Source: Ferribacterium limneticum (GTDB taxonomy: Bacteria; Pseudomonadota; Gammaproteobacteria; Burkholderiales; Rhodocyclaceae). From it: a stretch of 64,000 bases of DNA. The notes beneath the pieces are model-generated. The model was not told where the DNA came from, searched no databases, and saw only the letters and a program-made list of their open reading frames with translations. Position 1 is the first letter of the stretch. Each line of letters begins with the position of its first letter. A program made the position numbers and the translations under genes. The stretch spans positions 348,001 to 412,000 of the forward strand of contig NZ_CP075191.1 in the NCBI RefSeq assembly GCF_020510625.1, in the 5' to 3' direction. Shown here piece by piece: positions 46,303 to 56,550 of this stretch.

Positions 46303-47499
46303 ATGAACTCACAGAGAGAGCGCCTCAAGGTGCTGGGCGCCGGGATCTTCAGCCTGCTGCTGACCTTCGGCGTCGCCCGTTTTTCCTACACGCCGCTGCT
46401 GCCGCTGATGCAGCAACAGGCCGGGCTCGGGCTGGCCGAAGCCGGCTGGCTGGCGGCCTTCAATTACGCCGGCTATCTGTGCGGCGCGCTGGTCGCGTCG
46501 CTGATCAGCGATCTGGTGCTCAAGGACAGGCTGTACCGGATCGGTCTGGTCGTCGCCATCCTGAGCACGGTGATGATGGGTCTGACCAACGATCCGCTGG
46601 TCTGGATGGCCTCGCGCTTCATCGCTGGCCTGAGCAGCGCGGCCGGCATGTTGCTCGGTACCGGGCTGATCCTGAACTGGCTGATTCGCCACAACCATCG
46701 GCCGGAACTGGGCATCCATTTCGGCGGCATCGGGCTGGGCATTTCCGGTTGTGCCATCTCGGTGTGGCTGATGAGCGGCTCGTTCGACTGGCGCGAGCAG
46801 TGGTTTGCCTTTTCGGCCATCGCCTGCCTGCTCATCGTGCCGGCCCTGGCCTGGCTGCCGGCGCCCGATACGAGCGGGGTTACCAAGAGCGGCGCAACCA
46901 TGCACGACAACCCGCCGAGCCCGCTGTTCTTGCGCATCTTCATGGCGGCCTATTTCTGCGCCGGCTTCGGCTACGTGATCAGCGCCACGTTCATCGTCGC
47001 CATCGTCGATGGGTTGCCCGGGCTGGCCGGGCAGGGCGCGCTGGCCTTCCTGGCGATCGGTCTGGCGGCGACGCCGGCAGCCTTCAACTGGGATCTGATC
47101 GCGCGCTATACGGGCGACATCAACGCCCTGATCCTCGCCGCTGTGCTGCAGATCGTCGGCATCGCCCTGCCGGTGGCGGTGGGCGGGCTGTTCGCCACGC
47201 TGTTCGGGGCGCTGCTGTTCGGTGGAACCTTCATCGGCATGGTCAGTCTGGTGTTGACCATGGCCGGGCGTTACTACCCGACCCGGCCGGCCAAGATGAT
47301 GGGCAAGATGACGCTTTCCTATGGTGTGGCGCAGATCATTGGGCCGGCCATCGTCGGCTGGTTGGCGACGCGGCTCGGCAACTATTCGATCGGCCTGAAC
47401 ATCGCGGCCGGGGTCATGGTCGTTGGCGTCGTGCTCTTGGTTATACTGAAATTTGTCGAAAGGCGGGACGCCGCGCTGGTGCCCTGCGTCCAGAACTAA
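46303..47499 (+). CDS. YbfB/YjiJ-type MFS transporter
   Basis: 398 residues, about twelve hydrophobic segments. Starts with the family pattern [27 protein letters not shown], followed by [16 protein letters not shown]. The substrate of this family is not established. The ATG follows AAAGGAATAAACC. Only 13 bp separate it from acuI, so one transcript is likely, under LysR control. Confidence 0.88.
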   Translation: MNSQRERLKVLGAGIFSLLLTFGVARFSYTPLLPLMQQQAGLGLAEAGWLAAFNYAGYLCGALVASLISDLVLKDRLYRIGLVVAILSTVMMGLTNDPLVWMASRFIAGLSSAAGMLLGTGLILNWLIRHNHRPELGIHFGGIGLGISGCAISVWLMSGSFDWREQWFAFSAIACLLIVPALAWLPAPDTSGVTKSGATMHDNPPSPLFLRIFMAAYFCAGFGYVISATFIVAIVDGLPGLAGQGALAFLAIGLAATPAAFNWDLIARYTGDINALILAAVLQIVGIALPVAVGGLFATLFGALLFGGTFIGMVSLVLTMAGRYYPTRPAKMMGKMTLSYGVAQIIGPAIVGWLATRLGNYSIGLNIAAGVMVVGVVLLVILKFVERRDAALVPCVQN

Positions 47500-47512
47500 A
47501 CGGAGAAAAGCG

Positions 47513-48496
47513 ATGTTCAAGGGAATTCTGATCGAGAAAGACGACGCCGGTTACCGGGCATCGGTGCAGGAGATAGCCGACAGCCAGTTGCCGGAAGGCG
47601 ATGTGACGGTGCGCGTCGATTACTCGTCGCTCAACTACAAGGACGGTCTGGCGATTACCGGCAAAGGCCCGGTCGTCCGCAAATTCCCGATGGTGCCGGG
47701 CATCGACATCGCCGGTACGGTCGAAAGCAGCAGCCACGCCGACGTCAAGGCCGGCGACCGCGTCGTGCTCAACGGCTGGGGCGTTGGTGAAACGCATTGG
47801 GGCGGACTGGCGCAGAAGGCGCGGCTCAAGGGCGACTGGCTGGTGCCGCTGCCGGCGGCGTTTTCCGAGAAGCAGGCCGTCGCCATCGGCACCGCCGGCT
47901 ATACCGCCATGCTCTGCGTGCTGGCGCTGGAAAAGCAGGGCGTCAAGCCGGCCGACGGCGAGATCGTCGTTACCGGTGCGGCGGGCGGTGTTGGCAGTGT
48001 GGCGATTGCCGTGCTGGCCAAGCTCGGCTACACGGTCGTTGCCGTGAGCGGCCGGCCGGAAGAAACCGATTACCTGAAGCAGCTCGGCGCGGCCGAAGTG
48101 CTCGACCGGGCGGCCTTCTCCAGCCCCGGCAAGCCGCTCGGCAAGGAGCGCTGGGCGGGGGCGGTCGATGTCGTTGGCTCGCACACGCTGGCCAACATCT
48201 GCGCCACCACCAAATATCGCGGTGTGGTGACCGCCTGCGGTCTGGCCGGCGGCATGGATTTCCCGTCGTCGGTGGCGCCCTTCATCCTGCGCGGCGTGAC
48301 GCTGGTCGGCATCGACAGCGTGATGTGCCCGCGGCCGGATCGGCTGGTCGCCTGGCAGCGTCTGGCGACCGATCTCGACGTTGGCAAGCTCGGCCTGATC
48401 ACCCATGAAGTCTCGTTGGCCGAAGCCATTCCGACGGCGGCGCAGCTGATGGACGGCAAGGTGCGCGGCCGTGTGGTCGTAGACGTGAATCGATGA
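47513..48496 (+). CDS. acuI: AcuI/YhdH-type acrylyl-CoA reductase
   Basis: 327-residue zinc-free medium-chain dehydrogenase/reductase. In relatives it reduces acryloyl-CoA to propionyl-CoA with NADPH. Signatures: [36 protein letters not shown] and the nucleotide site [21 protein letters not shown]. The ATG follows CGGAGAAAAGCG. Pairing with an MFS gene suggests uptake and reduction of a C3 acid or related compound (inference). Confidence 0.9.
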   Translation: MFKGILIEKDDAGYRASVQEIADSQLPEGDVTVRVDYSSLNYKDGLAITGKGPVVRKFPMVPGIDIAGTVESSSHADVKAGDRVVLNGWGVGETHWGGLAQKARLKGDWLVPLPAAFSEKQAVAIGTAGYTAMLCVLALEKQGVKPADGEIVVTGAAGGVGSVAIAVLAKLGYTVVAVSGRPEETDYLKQLGAAEVLDRAAFSSPGKPLGKERWAGAVDVVGSHTLANICATTKYRGVVTACGLAGGMDFPSSVAPFILRGVTLVGIDSVMCPRPDRLVAWQRLATDLDVGKLGLITHEVSLAEAIPTAAQLMDGKVRGRVVVDVNR

Positions 48497-48520
48497 GGCG
48501 GCACTGATCGACCCAAGCCG

Positions 48521-48548
48521 CTGGATCCCCGCTTTCGCGGGGATAACG
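48521..48548. repeat. Palindromic repeat, locus 2 (single unit)
   Basis: CTGG-ATCCCCGC-TTTC-GCGGGGAT-AACG, an unpaired unit 25 bp after acuI and 32 bp before the tautomerase gene. Confidence 0.75.
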
Positions 48549-48579
48549 AATTATTCGGCGTTTATTAACGGGAGATTTG

Positions 48580-48783
48580 ATGCCCTACGTCAATATCAAG
48601 ATCACGCGTGAAGGGGCGACGGCCGAGCAGAAAGCCCGGCTGATCGCCGGCGCGACGCAGCTGCTGGTCGATGTGCTGGGCAAGAACCCGAAAACCACGG
48701 TCGTCGTCATCGATGAAGTCGATACCGATAACTGGGGTGTGGCGGGTGAGTCGATCACCGTCCGCCGGGCGCGCGGCGAGTAG
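48580..48783 (+). CDS. 4-oxalocrotonate tautomerase-family protein
   Basis: 67 residues. Met is followed by the catalytic-type Pro (MPYVNIKITREG), which becomes the N-terminus after processing. Family members tautomerise 2-hydroxymuconate-like dienols in aromatic meta-cleavage, but stand-alone copies vary in substrate. The ATG at 48580 is used because Pro must be residue 2; a TTG 3 bp upstream is rejected. The site is GGGAGATTTG. Confidence 0.85.
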   Translation: MPYVNIKITREGATAEQKARLIAGATQLLVDVLGKNPKTTVVVIDEVDTDNWGVAGESITVRRARGE

Positions 48784-48819
48784 GCGCCGCTCTTGCTGAG
48801 CGCCGCCGCCGATCCTCGA

Positions 48820-49845
48820 CTACGGCCGGGGTTGATCGGCGGTGTCTGGCTCGGCTTCCAGAAGCAGGCGGATACCGAGCAGGGTATAGCGTGTTTCCGG
48901 GGTATTCCAGTTGCGGAATGCGCAGCGGGAATAAAGTGACCAGGTGTGCCAGGAGCCGCCCCGGCGAACCTTGACGGTACCGGATTCCGGCCCCTGCGGG
49001 TCGGCTTGGGGCGACCTCGCATACCAGGCATCGTCGTGCCAGTCGGAGACCCATTCCCAGACATTGCCAACCATGTCCTGCAAGCCGAAGGCGTTGGCCG
49101 GGAAGCTGCCGACGGGGGCGGTAAAGGCGAAGCCATCGCTGCTCTGGAGGGCGAAGCTTGCCCATTGCGGCCAGTTTGCCGAGGCATCGGCATCGAAAGT
49201 GTTGGCCACCGTTGCCAATGCTTGCGGCTGGTTGCCGTGGGCGTAGCGGCCCCCTTGTCCCGCCAGGCAGGCGTATTCCCACTCCGCTTCGGTCGGCAGG
49301 CGATAGCGCCGGTTCTCTTTCCGGCTTAACCAGGCTGCCATTGCGGTGGCGTCATGCCAGGTGACGTTGACGACGGGGTGGTCATCCGTTTGCCGGAATC
49401 CGGGATTCGACCAGGAATATTTTGGCGCCCTTCCCTCGAAGGCATCGCGCCGGACGCTTGTCGCCGGGTCGTAGTCAGGGTTGTAGCCGTAGCCGCCAGT
49501 GCCATCGGCGATCGATTCGGGAACATGGCCGGAGGCGGCCAGGAATTTCCGAAACTGGCCGACCGTCACTTCATGCTGCCCCATGAAGAAAGGTTTGGTA
49601 ATGCGTACGCGGTGAATGGGCGACTCGTCTTTGAGATGGAGAAAACGCGCTTGTTCGTACTGCGGGAAGTCACGGGCCAGACTGTCCAGGCTTTCGTCGC
49701 TGCCCATCAGGAACTCGCCGGCCGGCACCAGGACGAAGCGCATGCCCAGGGAGTTTTCCAGCGGGGGCGGGGCGCCATGCCGGCTTGTTGCCGAACAGGC
49801 GCCCAGCAGCACAGGAAAGAGAAGAATCAATGGCAGGGTTTTCAT
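48820..49845 (-). CDS. SUMF1/FGE-sulfatase-domain lipoprotein
   Basis: 341 residues. Lipoprotein signal with lipobox LLGAC near residue 15, then a SUMF1-like domain (about 35-325): MRFVLVPAGEFLMGSDES, HRVRITKPFFMGQHEVTVGQF, PVVNVTWHDATAMAAWLS, RLPTEAEWEYA, GNVWEWVSDW and RRGGSW...RCAFRNW. The two active-site cysteines of true formylglycine-generating enzymes are missing in the last block, so it is probably not an FGE. Related lipoproteins act in denitrification or cell-envelope maturation; the role is not assigned. Start fixed by the signal peptide. Confidence 0.85.
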   Translation of the reverse strand: MKTLPLILLFPVLLGACSATSRHGAPPPLENSLGMRFVLVPAGEFLMGSDESLDSLARDFPQYEQARFLHLKDESPIHRVRITKPFFMGQHEVTVGQFRKFLAASGHVPESIADGTGGYGYNPDYDPATSVRRDAFEGRAPKYSWSNPGFRQTDDHPVVNVTWHDATAMAAWLSRKENRRYRLPTEAEWEYACLAGQGGRYAHGNQPQALATVANTFDADASANWPQWASFALQSSDGFAFTAPVGSFPANAFGLQDMVGNVWEWVSDWHDDAWYARSPQADPQGPESGTVKVRRGGSWHTWSLYSRCAFRNWNTPETRYTLLGIRLLLEAEPDTADQPRP

Positions 49846-50008
49846 GTTTGCTTCCATCCTCTGTTGCTGCTTCTGGTGGCCGCCTCTCGAGAAAGCAGTC
49901 GCTGAGCCTTTTTTCCGCACTGAGGCGCAAACTGTGCGCATTGCGGGAACTTTTCCGGAAGGCGCTGTCCAACTCGCCTCAATTTTCAAACTTACCTGCG
50001 AGACGACA

Positions 50009-50110
50009 ATGGACGAACTTTCCTACTTTGGTATTGGCTTTACCGTGCTTATTCTTGGCCTGGCCTGCCTGATGGCAGTGAAGCTGTCTTCCAAGACCGC
50101 GTACCACTAA
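50009..50110 (+). CDS. 33-residue single-span membrane peptide
   Basis: Small ORF MDELSYFGIGFTVLILGLAC... with a hydrophobic helix (about residues 7-24) and a short basic tail. It begins at ATG 50009 with a weak upstream GCGAGACGACA and ends 20 bp before a strong terminator, which supports a real short transcript. I do not recognise the family. Small membrane peptides of this kind often associate with respiratory complexes or transporters. Confidence 0.55.
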   Translation: MDELSYFGIGFTVLILGLACLMAVKLSSKTAYH

Positions 50111-50129
50111 AAGACCGATTGCCACTAAG

Positions 50130-50156
50130 AAAAAGCCGGGGTTCCCCGGCTTTTTT
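50130..50156 (+). terminator. Rho-independent terminator after the small ORF
   Basis: Stem AAGCCGGGG / CCCCGGCTT followed by TTTTTT. The reverse strand also has an A/T run, so it may serve the convergent gene at 50184 as well. Confidence 0.93.
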
Positions 50157-50183
50157 GTGGGCGGCATTTCGTGCCTGCCCTGA

Positions 50184-50804
50184 TCAGCTGAATTTCTTCT
50201 GGTGTGCCTGCACCGCTTTCTGGCGGGCCATCTGCAGGCGCTGTTTCACGGCATCGGAAAGATCGTCGCCGGTGTCGGTCACCTGGGCCAGGGCATGGGC
50301 CTCGACGGCTTTCATGCGGGCCAGAAACAGCCTGAGCTTGACCGATTCCGAGAGCGGCGGATCGAGAACCTTGTCTGTTTCGTCCTCCGGCTCGTCCGTT
50401 GCCAATCTGGGGCGGTTGTAGGAGCGGTGGAGTACCAGCTCGAAATAATCGTCATCGTCGTTTTCATCATCGACGTATTTGCGTGGCGGGAAATCGCCGG
50501 GTTTCGGTTTTTGGCTGAGCAGGGCCAGTTGATGGCGTTCGGTGCGGCTGAGCAGGATCGTCGGGAAAGCCTGCTTCTTGGCAAGGTTTGCTTTCCGCGC
50601 CGAGCGCAGCTTCCCGCTGCGATTGATCGGCTGCAGAACCTCGACCACCGAGGCTGGCATCGGCACCGGCGTGATGACGACCGATGCTTCGGCATAAGGC
50701 GCAGGGGTATCCCCGGCCACCGCCGCTGCATCAGCCGGTGGCTCCGATGCGTAGACGCCAAGCGAATAAAAAGCAGCCATCGCCGCGATCAAAAACCTGC
50801 GCAC
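50184..50804 (-). CDS. Secreted hypothetical protein
   Basis: 206 residues from a GTG at 50804, with GAGGGA upstream; a GTG 15 bp further upstream is the alternative. A signal peptide ends near FYSLGVYA. The mature part is highly charged, with an acidic DDENDDDDYFE stretch and a basic Ala/Lys/Gln-rich helical C-terminus. No domain recognised; function unknown. Confidence 0.7.
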   Translation of the reverse strand: MRRFLIAAMAAFYSLGVYASEPPADAAAVAGDTPAPYAEASVVITPVPMPASVVEVLQPINRSGKLRSARKANLAKKQAFPTILLSRTERHQLALLSQKPKPGDFPPRKYVDDENDDDDYFELVLHRSYNRPRLATDEPEDETDKVLDPPLSESVKLRLFLARMKAVEAHALAQVTDTGDDLSDAVKQRLQMARQKAVQAHQKKFS

Positions 50805-50896
50805 TTCTGTTTCCCTCACTAAATCCAGCCACCATTTTACGCCTCATCGGGCGCGCCAGGATGTCAGTTAGATGTCATCCGGTGGGCCGGGTTCAA

Positions 50897-51784
50897 TCAG
50901 GCAATGAAGGTCTCGACGATGCGCGCGACTTCTTCCGGCTGGTCGTGGTGCAGCATGTGGTCGGCGTTGTCGACCCATTCTTCGCGCACGTTGGCAAAGC
51001 AGGCCTGGCGGGCGGCCCAGTCGCCGGGGCGGGTGTCGAATTCGCGGATGACCCAGGACTGGCGGCCGGCGACCCAGAGCACCGGGCAGGTGATCTGCTG
51101 CCAGATCGCCATCGATTCTTCGAGGCGGAACAGGTAGGGGGCGGGGGCCTTATGCCAGGGGTCGCCGTTCCAGATGATGCCGTGGCGACGTTCGCCACCC
51201 TTGGTTTCGCCATCGCCGATCCGGGCGAGGTGGCGGGAGAGGTAGTCGGCGCGTTCCTGGGTCAGGAAGCGGTCGGTGTGCATCAGGCGGCGGGCGAAGC
51301 CGGCGCGGTCGCTGTAGACATGCATGCGTGGCGGGCTTTTGAGCACGCCTAGCCATTTCTGGTAGCGCTCGGTCGCCATGTCCGGCGTGGTCGGGGCGAT
51401 GCCGAAGCCTTCCAGCGAAATCACGCTTTCCACCCGTTCGGGCCGGATGCCGGCGTACAGGCAGGAGAGGATGCCGCCCATGCTGTGGCCGACCAGCTTG
51501 ACCTTGCCTTCGGGGGCGTAGCGGTCGAGGATGGCTTCGAGGTCGCCGAGGTGTTCGGCGAAGAAGTAGGGGCGGTTCAGCCATTCCGAACTGCCGAAGC
51601 CGCGCCAGTCAGGGGCGATGATGTTCCAGTCCTTCTTCAGCTCGTCGACGACGAACTGGAAGGAGGCGGAAACGTCCATCCAGCCGTGGAGCAGGAACAG
51701 CGTAGGCGCCTTCGGGTTGCCCCAGCGCCGGATGTGCAGGCGGATGTCGGGCAGGTCGAGGTATTCGGAGCGGGAAGGTGTCAT
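50897..51784 (-). CDS. Alpha/beta-fold hydrolase
   Basis: 295 residues. Oxyanion-hole motif LFLLHGWMD, nucleophile S101 in VGHSMGG, and a late histidine in NADHMLHHDQPEEV form the catalytic set. Substrate not deducible (esterase, lactonase or epoxide-hydrolase-like enzymes share this pattern). Starts 6 bp after the CheY-like gene on the same strand, so the two are probably cotranscribed. A TTG 3 bp upstream is an unlikely start. Confidence 0.88.
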   Translation of the reverse strand: MTPSRSEYLDLPDIRLHIRRWGNPKAPTLFLLHGWMDVSASFQFVVDELKKDWNIIAPDWRGFGSSEWLNRPYFFAEHLGDLEAILDRYAPEGKVKLVGHSMGGILSCLYAGIRPERVESVISLEGFGIAPTTPDMATERYQKWLGVLKSPPRMHVYSDRAGFARRLMHTDRFLTQERADYLSRHLARIGDGETKGGERRHGIIWNGDPWHKAPAPYLFRLEESMAIWQQITCPVLWVAGRQSWVIREFDTRPGDWAARQACFANVREEWVDNADHMLHHDQPEEVARIVETFIA

Positions 51785-51790
51785 CAAGGG

Positions 51791-52153
51791 TCAGCCGAGT
51801 AATTTCTTCAATGCAGCTTCCAGCCGTTCCGGCGTGAAGGGCTTGGACATCCAGCCGGTGGCACCGGCTGCGCGGAAAGCCGTTTTCATTTCGTCGGAAG
51901 TTTCGGTGGTCAGGACCAGGATGGGCACGTTCTGCTTCACCGTGCCGCTGCGAATCGATTTGACCATGCTCAGGCCGTCCATACCTGGCATGTTCTGGTC
52001 GGAGATGATCAGATCAATGTCTTCCTGGCGCAGTTGCTCAAGGCCGGCCCGGCCGCCGGAAGCCTCGACGATGCGATAGCCGAGTGGCTGCAGGCAGGCC
52101 TTCAGCATGTTGCGGATGGAGGTGGAGTCATCGACGATCAGGATGGTTGGCAT
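51791..52153 (-). CDS. CheY-like single-domain response regulator
   Basis: 120 residues, receiver domain only: acidic D8-D9, phosphoacceptor D52 (SDQNMPGMDG), T82/T83 and K104 (SKP). Without an output domain it must act by protein contact, as CheY does. No kinase or chemotaxis gene is adjacent. The 207 bp upstream contain no gene other than the terminator-like hairpin of livF. Confidence 0.92.
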   Translation of the reverse strand: MPTILIVDDSTSIRNMLKACLQPLGYRIVEASGGRAGLEQLRQEDIDLIISDQNMPGMDGLSMVKSIRSGTVKQNVPILVLTTETSDEMKTAFRAAGATGWMSKPFTPERLEAALKKLLG

Positions 52154-52317
52154 GATGAGTTGAGCTTGGCAGGATCAGGGAAAAGGTGCCTTGGGGGCAT
52201 CGGCTTGGATTCAGAAGAGAGTTTTCCAGATTTTTGCCGGTGCGGTGGATTTTTTCGCGGTGCGGCAGACCAATGTCTCATGTCATTGATGGCCAGTTAA
52301 GTAGCTGCATTCCGGGA

Positions 52318-52351
52318 AGGCATCCACCGGCCTGCTGCTCGGTGGATGCCT
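52318..52351 (-). terminator. Hairpin after the livF fusion gene
   Basis: A perfect 12-bp stem AGGCATCCACCG / CGGTGGATGCCT with a 10-nt loop lies 10 bp after the livF stop on the minus strand. No T run. Likely end of the leftward operon. Confidence 0.7.
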
Positions 52352-52360
52352 GCTTGCGTC

Positions 52361-53677
<1,317 letters not shown>

Positions 53678-53792
53678 GTCTAACTCCTGGATTTCGTGCA
53701 CGGCCGGCTCAGCGCGCGAAGGCGAGCCGCAGGCAGTGCGAGTTGCACGCCAAGGCGAAGTCGACAAAGCGATGGGCTGGCCGGGGATGGAA

Positions 53793-54554
53793 TCATGCGT
53801 GAGCGCCGAGGTAGGCGGCGATTACATCGGGGTTCTTGCGGATTTCTTCACCGGTGCCTTCGGCCAGTTTCTTGCCGTAGTCGAGGACGAGGATGCGGTC
53901 GGACAGGTTCATGACCATCTTCATGTCGTGTTCGACCAGCACTACCGTCACGCCGGCGTCGGCGATCTTGCGGACCAGATGGTCGACCTCGATGGTCTCC
54001 TTGGGGTTGAGGCCGGCGGCCGGTTCGTCGAGGAAGATCAGTCGCGGCTTCATGGCCAGGGCACGGGCGATTTCCAGGCGCTTCAGGGCGCCGTAGGACA
54101 TCGCGTCGGCCCGGGTTTCGACGTACTGCTCCAACCCGACGAAGGCCATCAGTTCAGCCGCTTCGGCGCGCATTTCGCGATCACGCTTTTTCAGGCCGGG
54201 GAAGCGCAGGGCAGCCTTGACCAGATTGCGGTCGAGCCGCAAGTGAGCGCCTACCATCACGTTCTCGACGGCGCTCATGTTCATGCAGATCTGCAGGTTC
54301 TGGAAGGTGCGGGCGACGCCGCGGGTGGCCAGTTCGTTCGGCGACTTGCCGTGGATGGCTTCGCCGTCCAGCCGGATTTCGCCGGTGGTCGGTTTGTACA
54401 CCCCGGTGATCAGGTTGAACAGCGTCGTCTTGCCGGCGCCGTTGGGGCCGATCACCGAATAGACGATGCCGGAATCGATGTTGAACGACACATTCTGGAC
54501 GGCCTTGACGCCGCCGAAATGGATGGAGAGGTCTTTGACTTCAAGCATGCTCAC
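53793..54554 (-). CDS. livG: Branched-chain-type ABC importer ATPase LivG
   Basis: 253 residues from GTG 54554, which fits the GGGGGA site; ATG 54548 is the alternative. Motifs: GPNGAGKTT, the LivG signature MSYGALKRLEIARAL, and LIFLDEPAAGLNP. Acts with LivF as the ATPase pair. Starts 2 bp after the livM stop. A 115-bp space without a gene separates it from livF. Confidence 0.94.
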   Translation of the reverse strand: MSMLEVKDLSIHFGGVKAVQNVSFNIDSGIVYSVIGPNGAGKTTLFNLITGVYKPTTGEIRLDGEAIHGKSPNELATRGVARTFQNLQICMNMSAVENVMVGAHLRLDRNLVKAALRFPGLKKRDREMRAEAAELMAFVGLEQYVETRADAMSYGALKRLEIARALAMKPRLIFLDEPAAGLNPKETIEVDHLVRKIADAGVTVVLVEHDMKMVMNLSDRILVLDYGKKLAEGTGEEIRKNPDVIAAYLGAHA

Positions 54555-54556
54555 GG

Positions 54557-55489
54557 TTATTCCCCCTTCCCGAACTTGGCGGCCAGCGTCGGGACGAGGC
54601 CCTTGGGCAGGAAGATCATCGACAGCATCAGGATGGCGCCGAAGACCACGGTTTCCCAGCCTTCGAAGGTGGCCAGTGCCTGGGGCAGGGCGGTCAGCAG
54701 CACGGCGCCAACCAGCGAGCCATATACCGAGGCCATGCCGCCGATGACGACCATGGTGACCAGTTCGATCGAGTGGAAGAAGTCGGCGAAGTTGGGGCTG
54801 ACGAAACCGACGTAGTGCGCCGTGACGCTGCCCATCAGGCTGGCGAAGACGGCGGACAGCACGAAGATCGCCACCTTGTAGCGAACGACATCGACACCGA
54901 CCACCTGTGAGGCGACTTCCGAGCCGTGCAGCGCGCGCAGGGCGCGGCCGAACGGCGAGTCGATCAGGTTCAGCGAGGCCCAGACCGACACCGACAGCAG
55001 GATGGCGACGACCCAGTACCACTGCTTGTCGTTGCTCAGCTCGAAGCCGAACAGGCCCATCGCCGGCACCGGCATGCCGTCCGGTCCGCCGGTCCATTGC
55101 GCTTCGTTACGCAGCGCAATGTTGATGATGATGCCGAGGCCGAGCGTTGCCATCGCCAGGTAGTTGCCCTTGAGCTTGAAGATCGGGCGGGCGACCAGGG
55201 CGGCGAGAACGCCGGTGGCGACCGCGCCGGCGCCCATGGCGAGCAGCGGATGCCAGCCGAAGTGCGTCGGCAGCACGGCCGAGGCATAGGCGCCAATGCC
55301 GAGGAAACCGGCGTGGCCGAGACTGATCTGGCCGGCAAAGCCGATCAGCAGATTCAAGCCGAGGACGATCACGGCGTTGATCGCCATGCGCACGGCGAGG
55401 TCGAGGTAGAAGCTGTTGGGCATCACGAAGGGCAGCACCAGCAGAATGGCGATGACCACATAGAGGCCGTTATAGACACTTTTTTTCAT
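54557..55489 (-). CDS. livM: Branched-chain-type ABC importer permease LivM
   Basis: 310 residues, about 8-10 hydrophobic segments. Family block LLIGFAGQISLGHAGFLGIGAYASAVL near residues 46-72 and the C-terminal IELVTMVVIGGMASVYGSLVGAV. Forms the channel with LivH. Relatives carry leucine-type amino acids, urea, or aromatic and alicyclic acids. Substrate here not readable. Confidence 0.94.
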   Translation of the reverse strand: MKKSVYNGLYVVIAILLVLPFVMPNSFYLDLAVRMAINAVIVLGLNLLIGFAGQISLGHAGFLGIGAYASAVLPTHFGWHPLLAMGAGAVATGVLAALVARPIFKLKGNYLAMATLGLGIIINIALRNEAQWTGGPDGMPVPAMGLFGFELSNDKQWYWVVAILLSVSVWASLNLIDSPFGRALRALHGSEVASQVVGVDVVRYKVAIFVLSAVFASLMGSVTAHYVGFVSPNFADFFHSIELVTMVVIGGMASVYGSLVGAVLLTALPQALATFEGWETVVFGAILMLSMIFLPKGLVPTLAAKFGKGE

Positions 55490-55491
55490 GC

Positions 55492-56367
55492 TTACACCCG
55501 ATCCGTCGATTTGCCGCCGAACAGGCCGCGCGGCATGAAGAAGAGAATGAACAGGATCAACACGAAGGGGATCGCATCCTTGTAGGCCGACGAGATGTAG
55601 CCGGCGCCCATGGCTTCGAGGATGCCGACGAGCAGGCCGCCGACCACGGCGCCGAGGCCGTTGCCCAGGCCGCCAAGCACGGCAGAGACGAAGCCCTTGA
55701 GGCCGAGCATGATCCCGACGTCGTAGGAGGTCATGGTGATCGGGGTGAGCAGGATGCCGCCCAGCGCGCCGAGCGCGGCCGACATGGCGAAGCTCATGAA
55801 TAGGACCCAGCCGGTGTTGATGCCGACCAGTTCGGCGGCCAGCCGGTTATAGGAGGTGGCCAGCATGGCCTTGCCCTGCAGCGTGCGGTTGAAGTAGTAC
55901 CACAGCGCAACGACGACCAGCGCGGTGATGCCGAGCACCCACAGGCTTTGCGGCATCAGCGTGGCGCCGAGGATGTTGATCGGCGTTTCGCCGGAGAAGG
56001 CCGGCAGGCTGTGGGTGTTCTTGCCGAAGATGACGGCGGTCAGGCCGCGGATGACCAGCGAGGCGCCGATGGTGATGATGATCAGGGTCACCGTTTCGGC
56101 GCCCTTGACCGGCTCGATGGCCAGCTTTTCGATGATCACGCCGACGATGGCGGGAATCAGGATGGCCAGTACCAGCGCGACCGGCAGCGGCAGGCCGGCC
56201 TGGGTGAAGAACACCGCCAGCATGCCGCCGAGCATGATGAATTCGCCCTGGGCGAAGTTGATCACGTTGCTGGCGTTGTAGATCAGCGTAAAGCCGAGAG
56301 CGGCCAGCGCGTAAGTCGCACCGACCGTGATCCCGGAAAAGAGGAATTGCAGGAACTGGGCAAGCAT
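55492..56367 (-). CDS. livH: Branched-chain-type ABC importer permease LivH
   Basis: 291 residues. Starts MLAQFLQFLFSGITVGATYALAALGFTLIYNASNVINFAQGEFIMLGG, the LivH hallmark. The second of two adjacent ATGs (56370 and 56367) is better placed after AAGGAGG. Ends 2 bp before livM. A paired repeat lies upstream, between it and the reductase gene. No periplasmic binding-protein gene (LivK) is in the window. Confidence 0.94.
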   Translation of the reverse strand: MLAQFLQFLFSGITVGATYALAALGFTLIYNASNVINFAQGEFIMLGGMLAVFFTQAGLPLPVALVLAILIPAIVGVIIEKLAIEPVKGAETVTLIIITIGASLVIRGLTAVIFGKNTHSLPAFSGETPINILGATLMPQSLWVLGITALVVVALWYYFNRTLQGKAMLATSYNRLAAELVGINTGWVLFMSFAMSAALGALGGILLTPITMTSYDVGIMLGLKGFVSAVLGGLGNGLGAVVGGLLVGILEAMGAGYISSAYKDAIPFVLILFILFFMPRGLFGGKSTDRV

Positions 56368-56439
56368 CATGCCCTCCTTCTCTGTTGGTCTTGGGGGTTC
56401 ATCTCGTCTCCTTTTGGTTTTTATGTGATGGCTATTGGT

Positions 56440-56510
56440 CGTCATTCCCGCGAAAGCGGGAATCCAGAAATTCGCACCAAAAATGGATCCCCGCCTGCGC
56501 GGGGATGACG
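56440..56510. repeat. Paired palindromic repeat, locus 3
   Basis: Unit CGTCATTCCCGC-GAAA-GCGGGAATCCAG (56440-56467), 16 bp, then TGGATCCCCGC-CTGC-GCGGGGATGACG (to 56510). The two units are inverted relative to each other. It sits between the reductase and livH genes. Confidence 0.9.
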
Positions 56511-56550
56511 GGGTGAAACGTATTGCTGGTGCATGATCGTGGTCGGTTGT

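Noticed and set aside
45390..47531. 713-codon plus-strand frame across the LysR and MFS genes
   Set aside because: It covers two genes of opposite strand in a wrong frame; the LysR and MFS frames both have clear family signatures.
48820..49845. Formylglycine-generating enzyme with a nearby sulfatase
   Set aside because: Active-site cysteines are absent and no sulfatase gene is in the window.
53678..53767. 30-residue N-terminal extension of the LivF fusion
   Set aside because: No ribosome site for it and low-complexity composition; ATG 53677 has AGGAG at good spacing and begins the hemerythrin fold.
53793..55097. A 434-residue version of LivG
   Set aside because: The first 180 codons overlap livM in another frame; LivG begins at GTG 54554 with normal family length.
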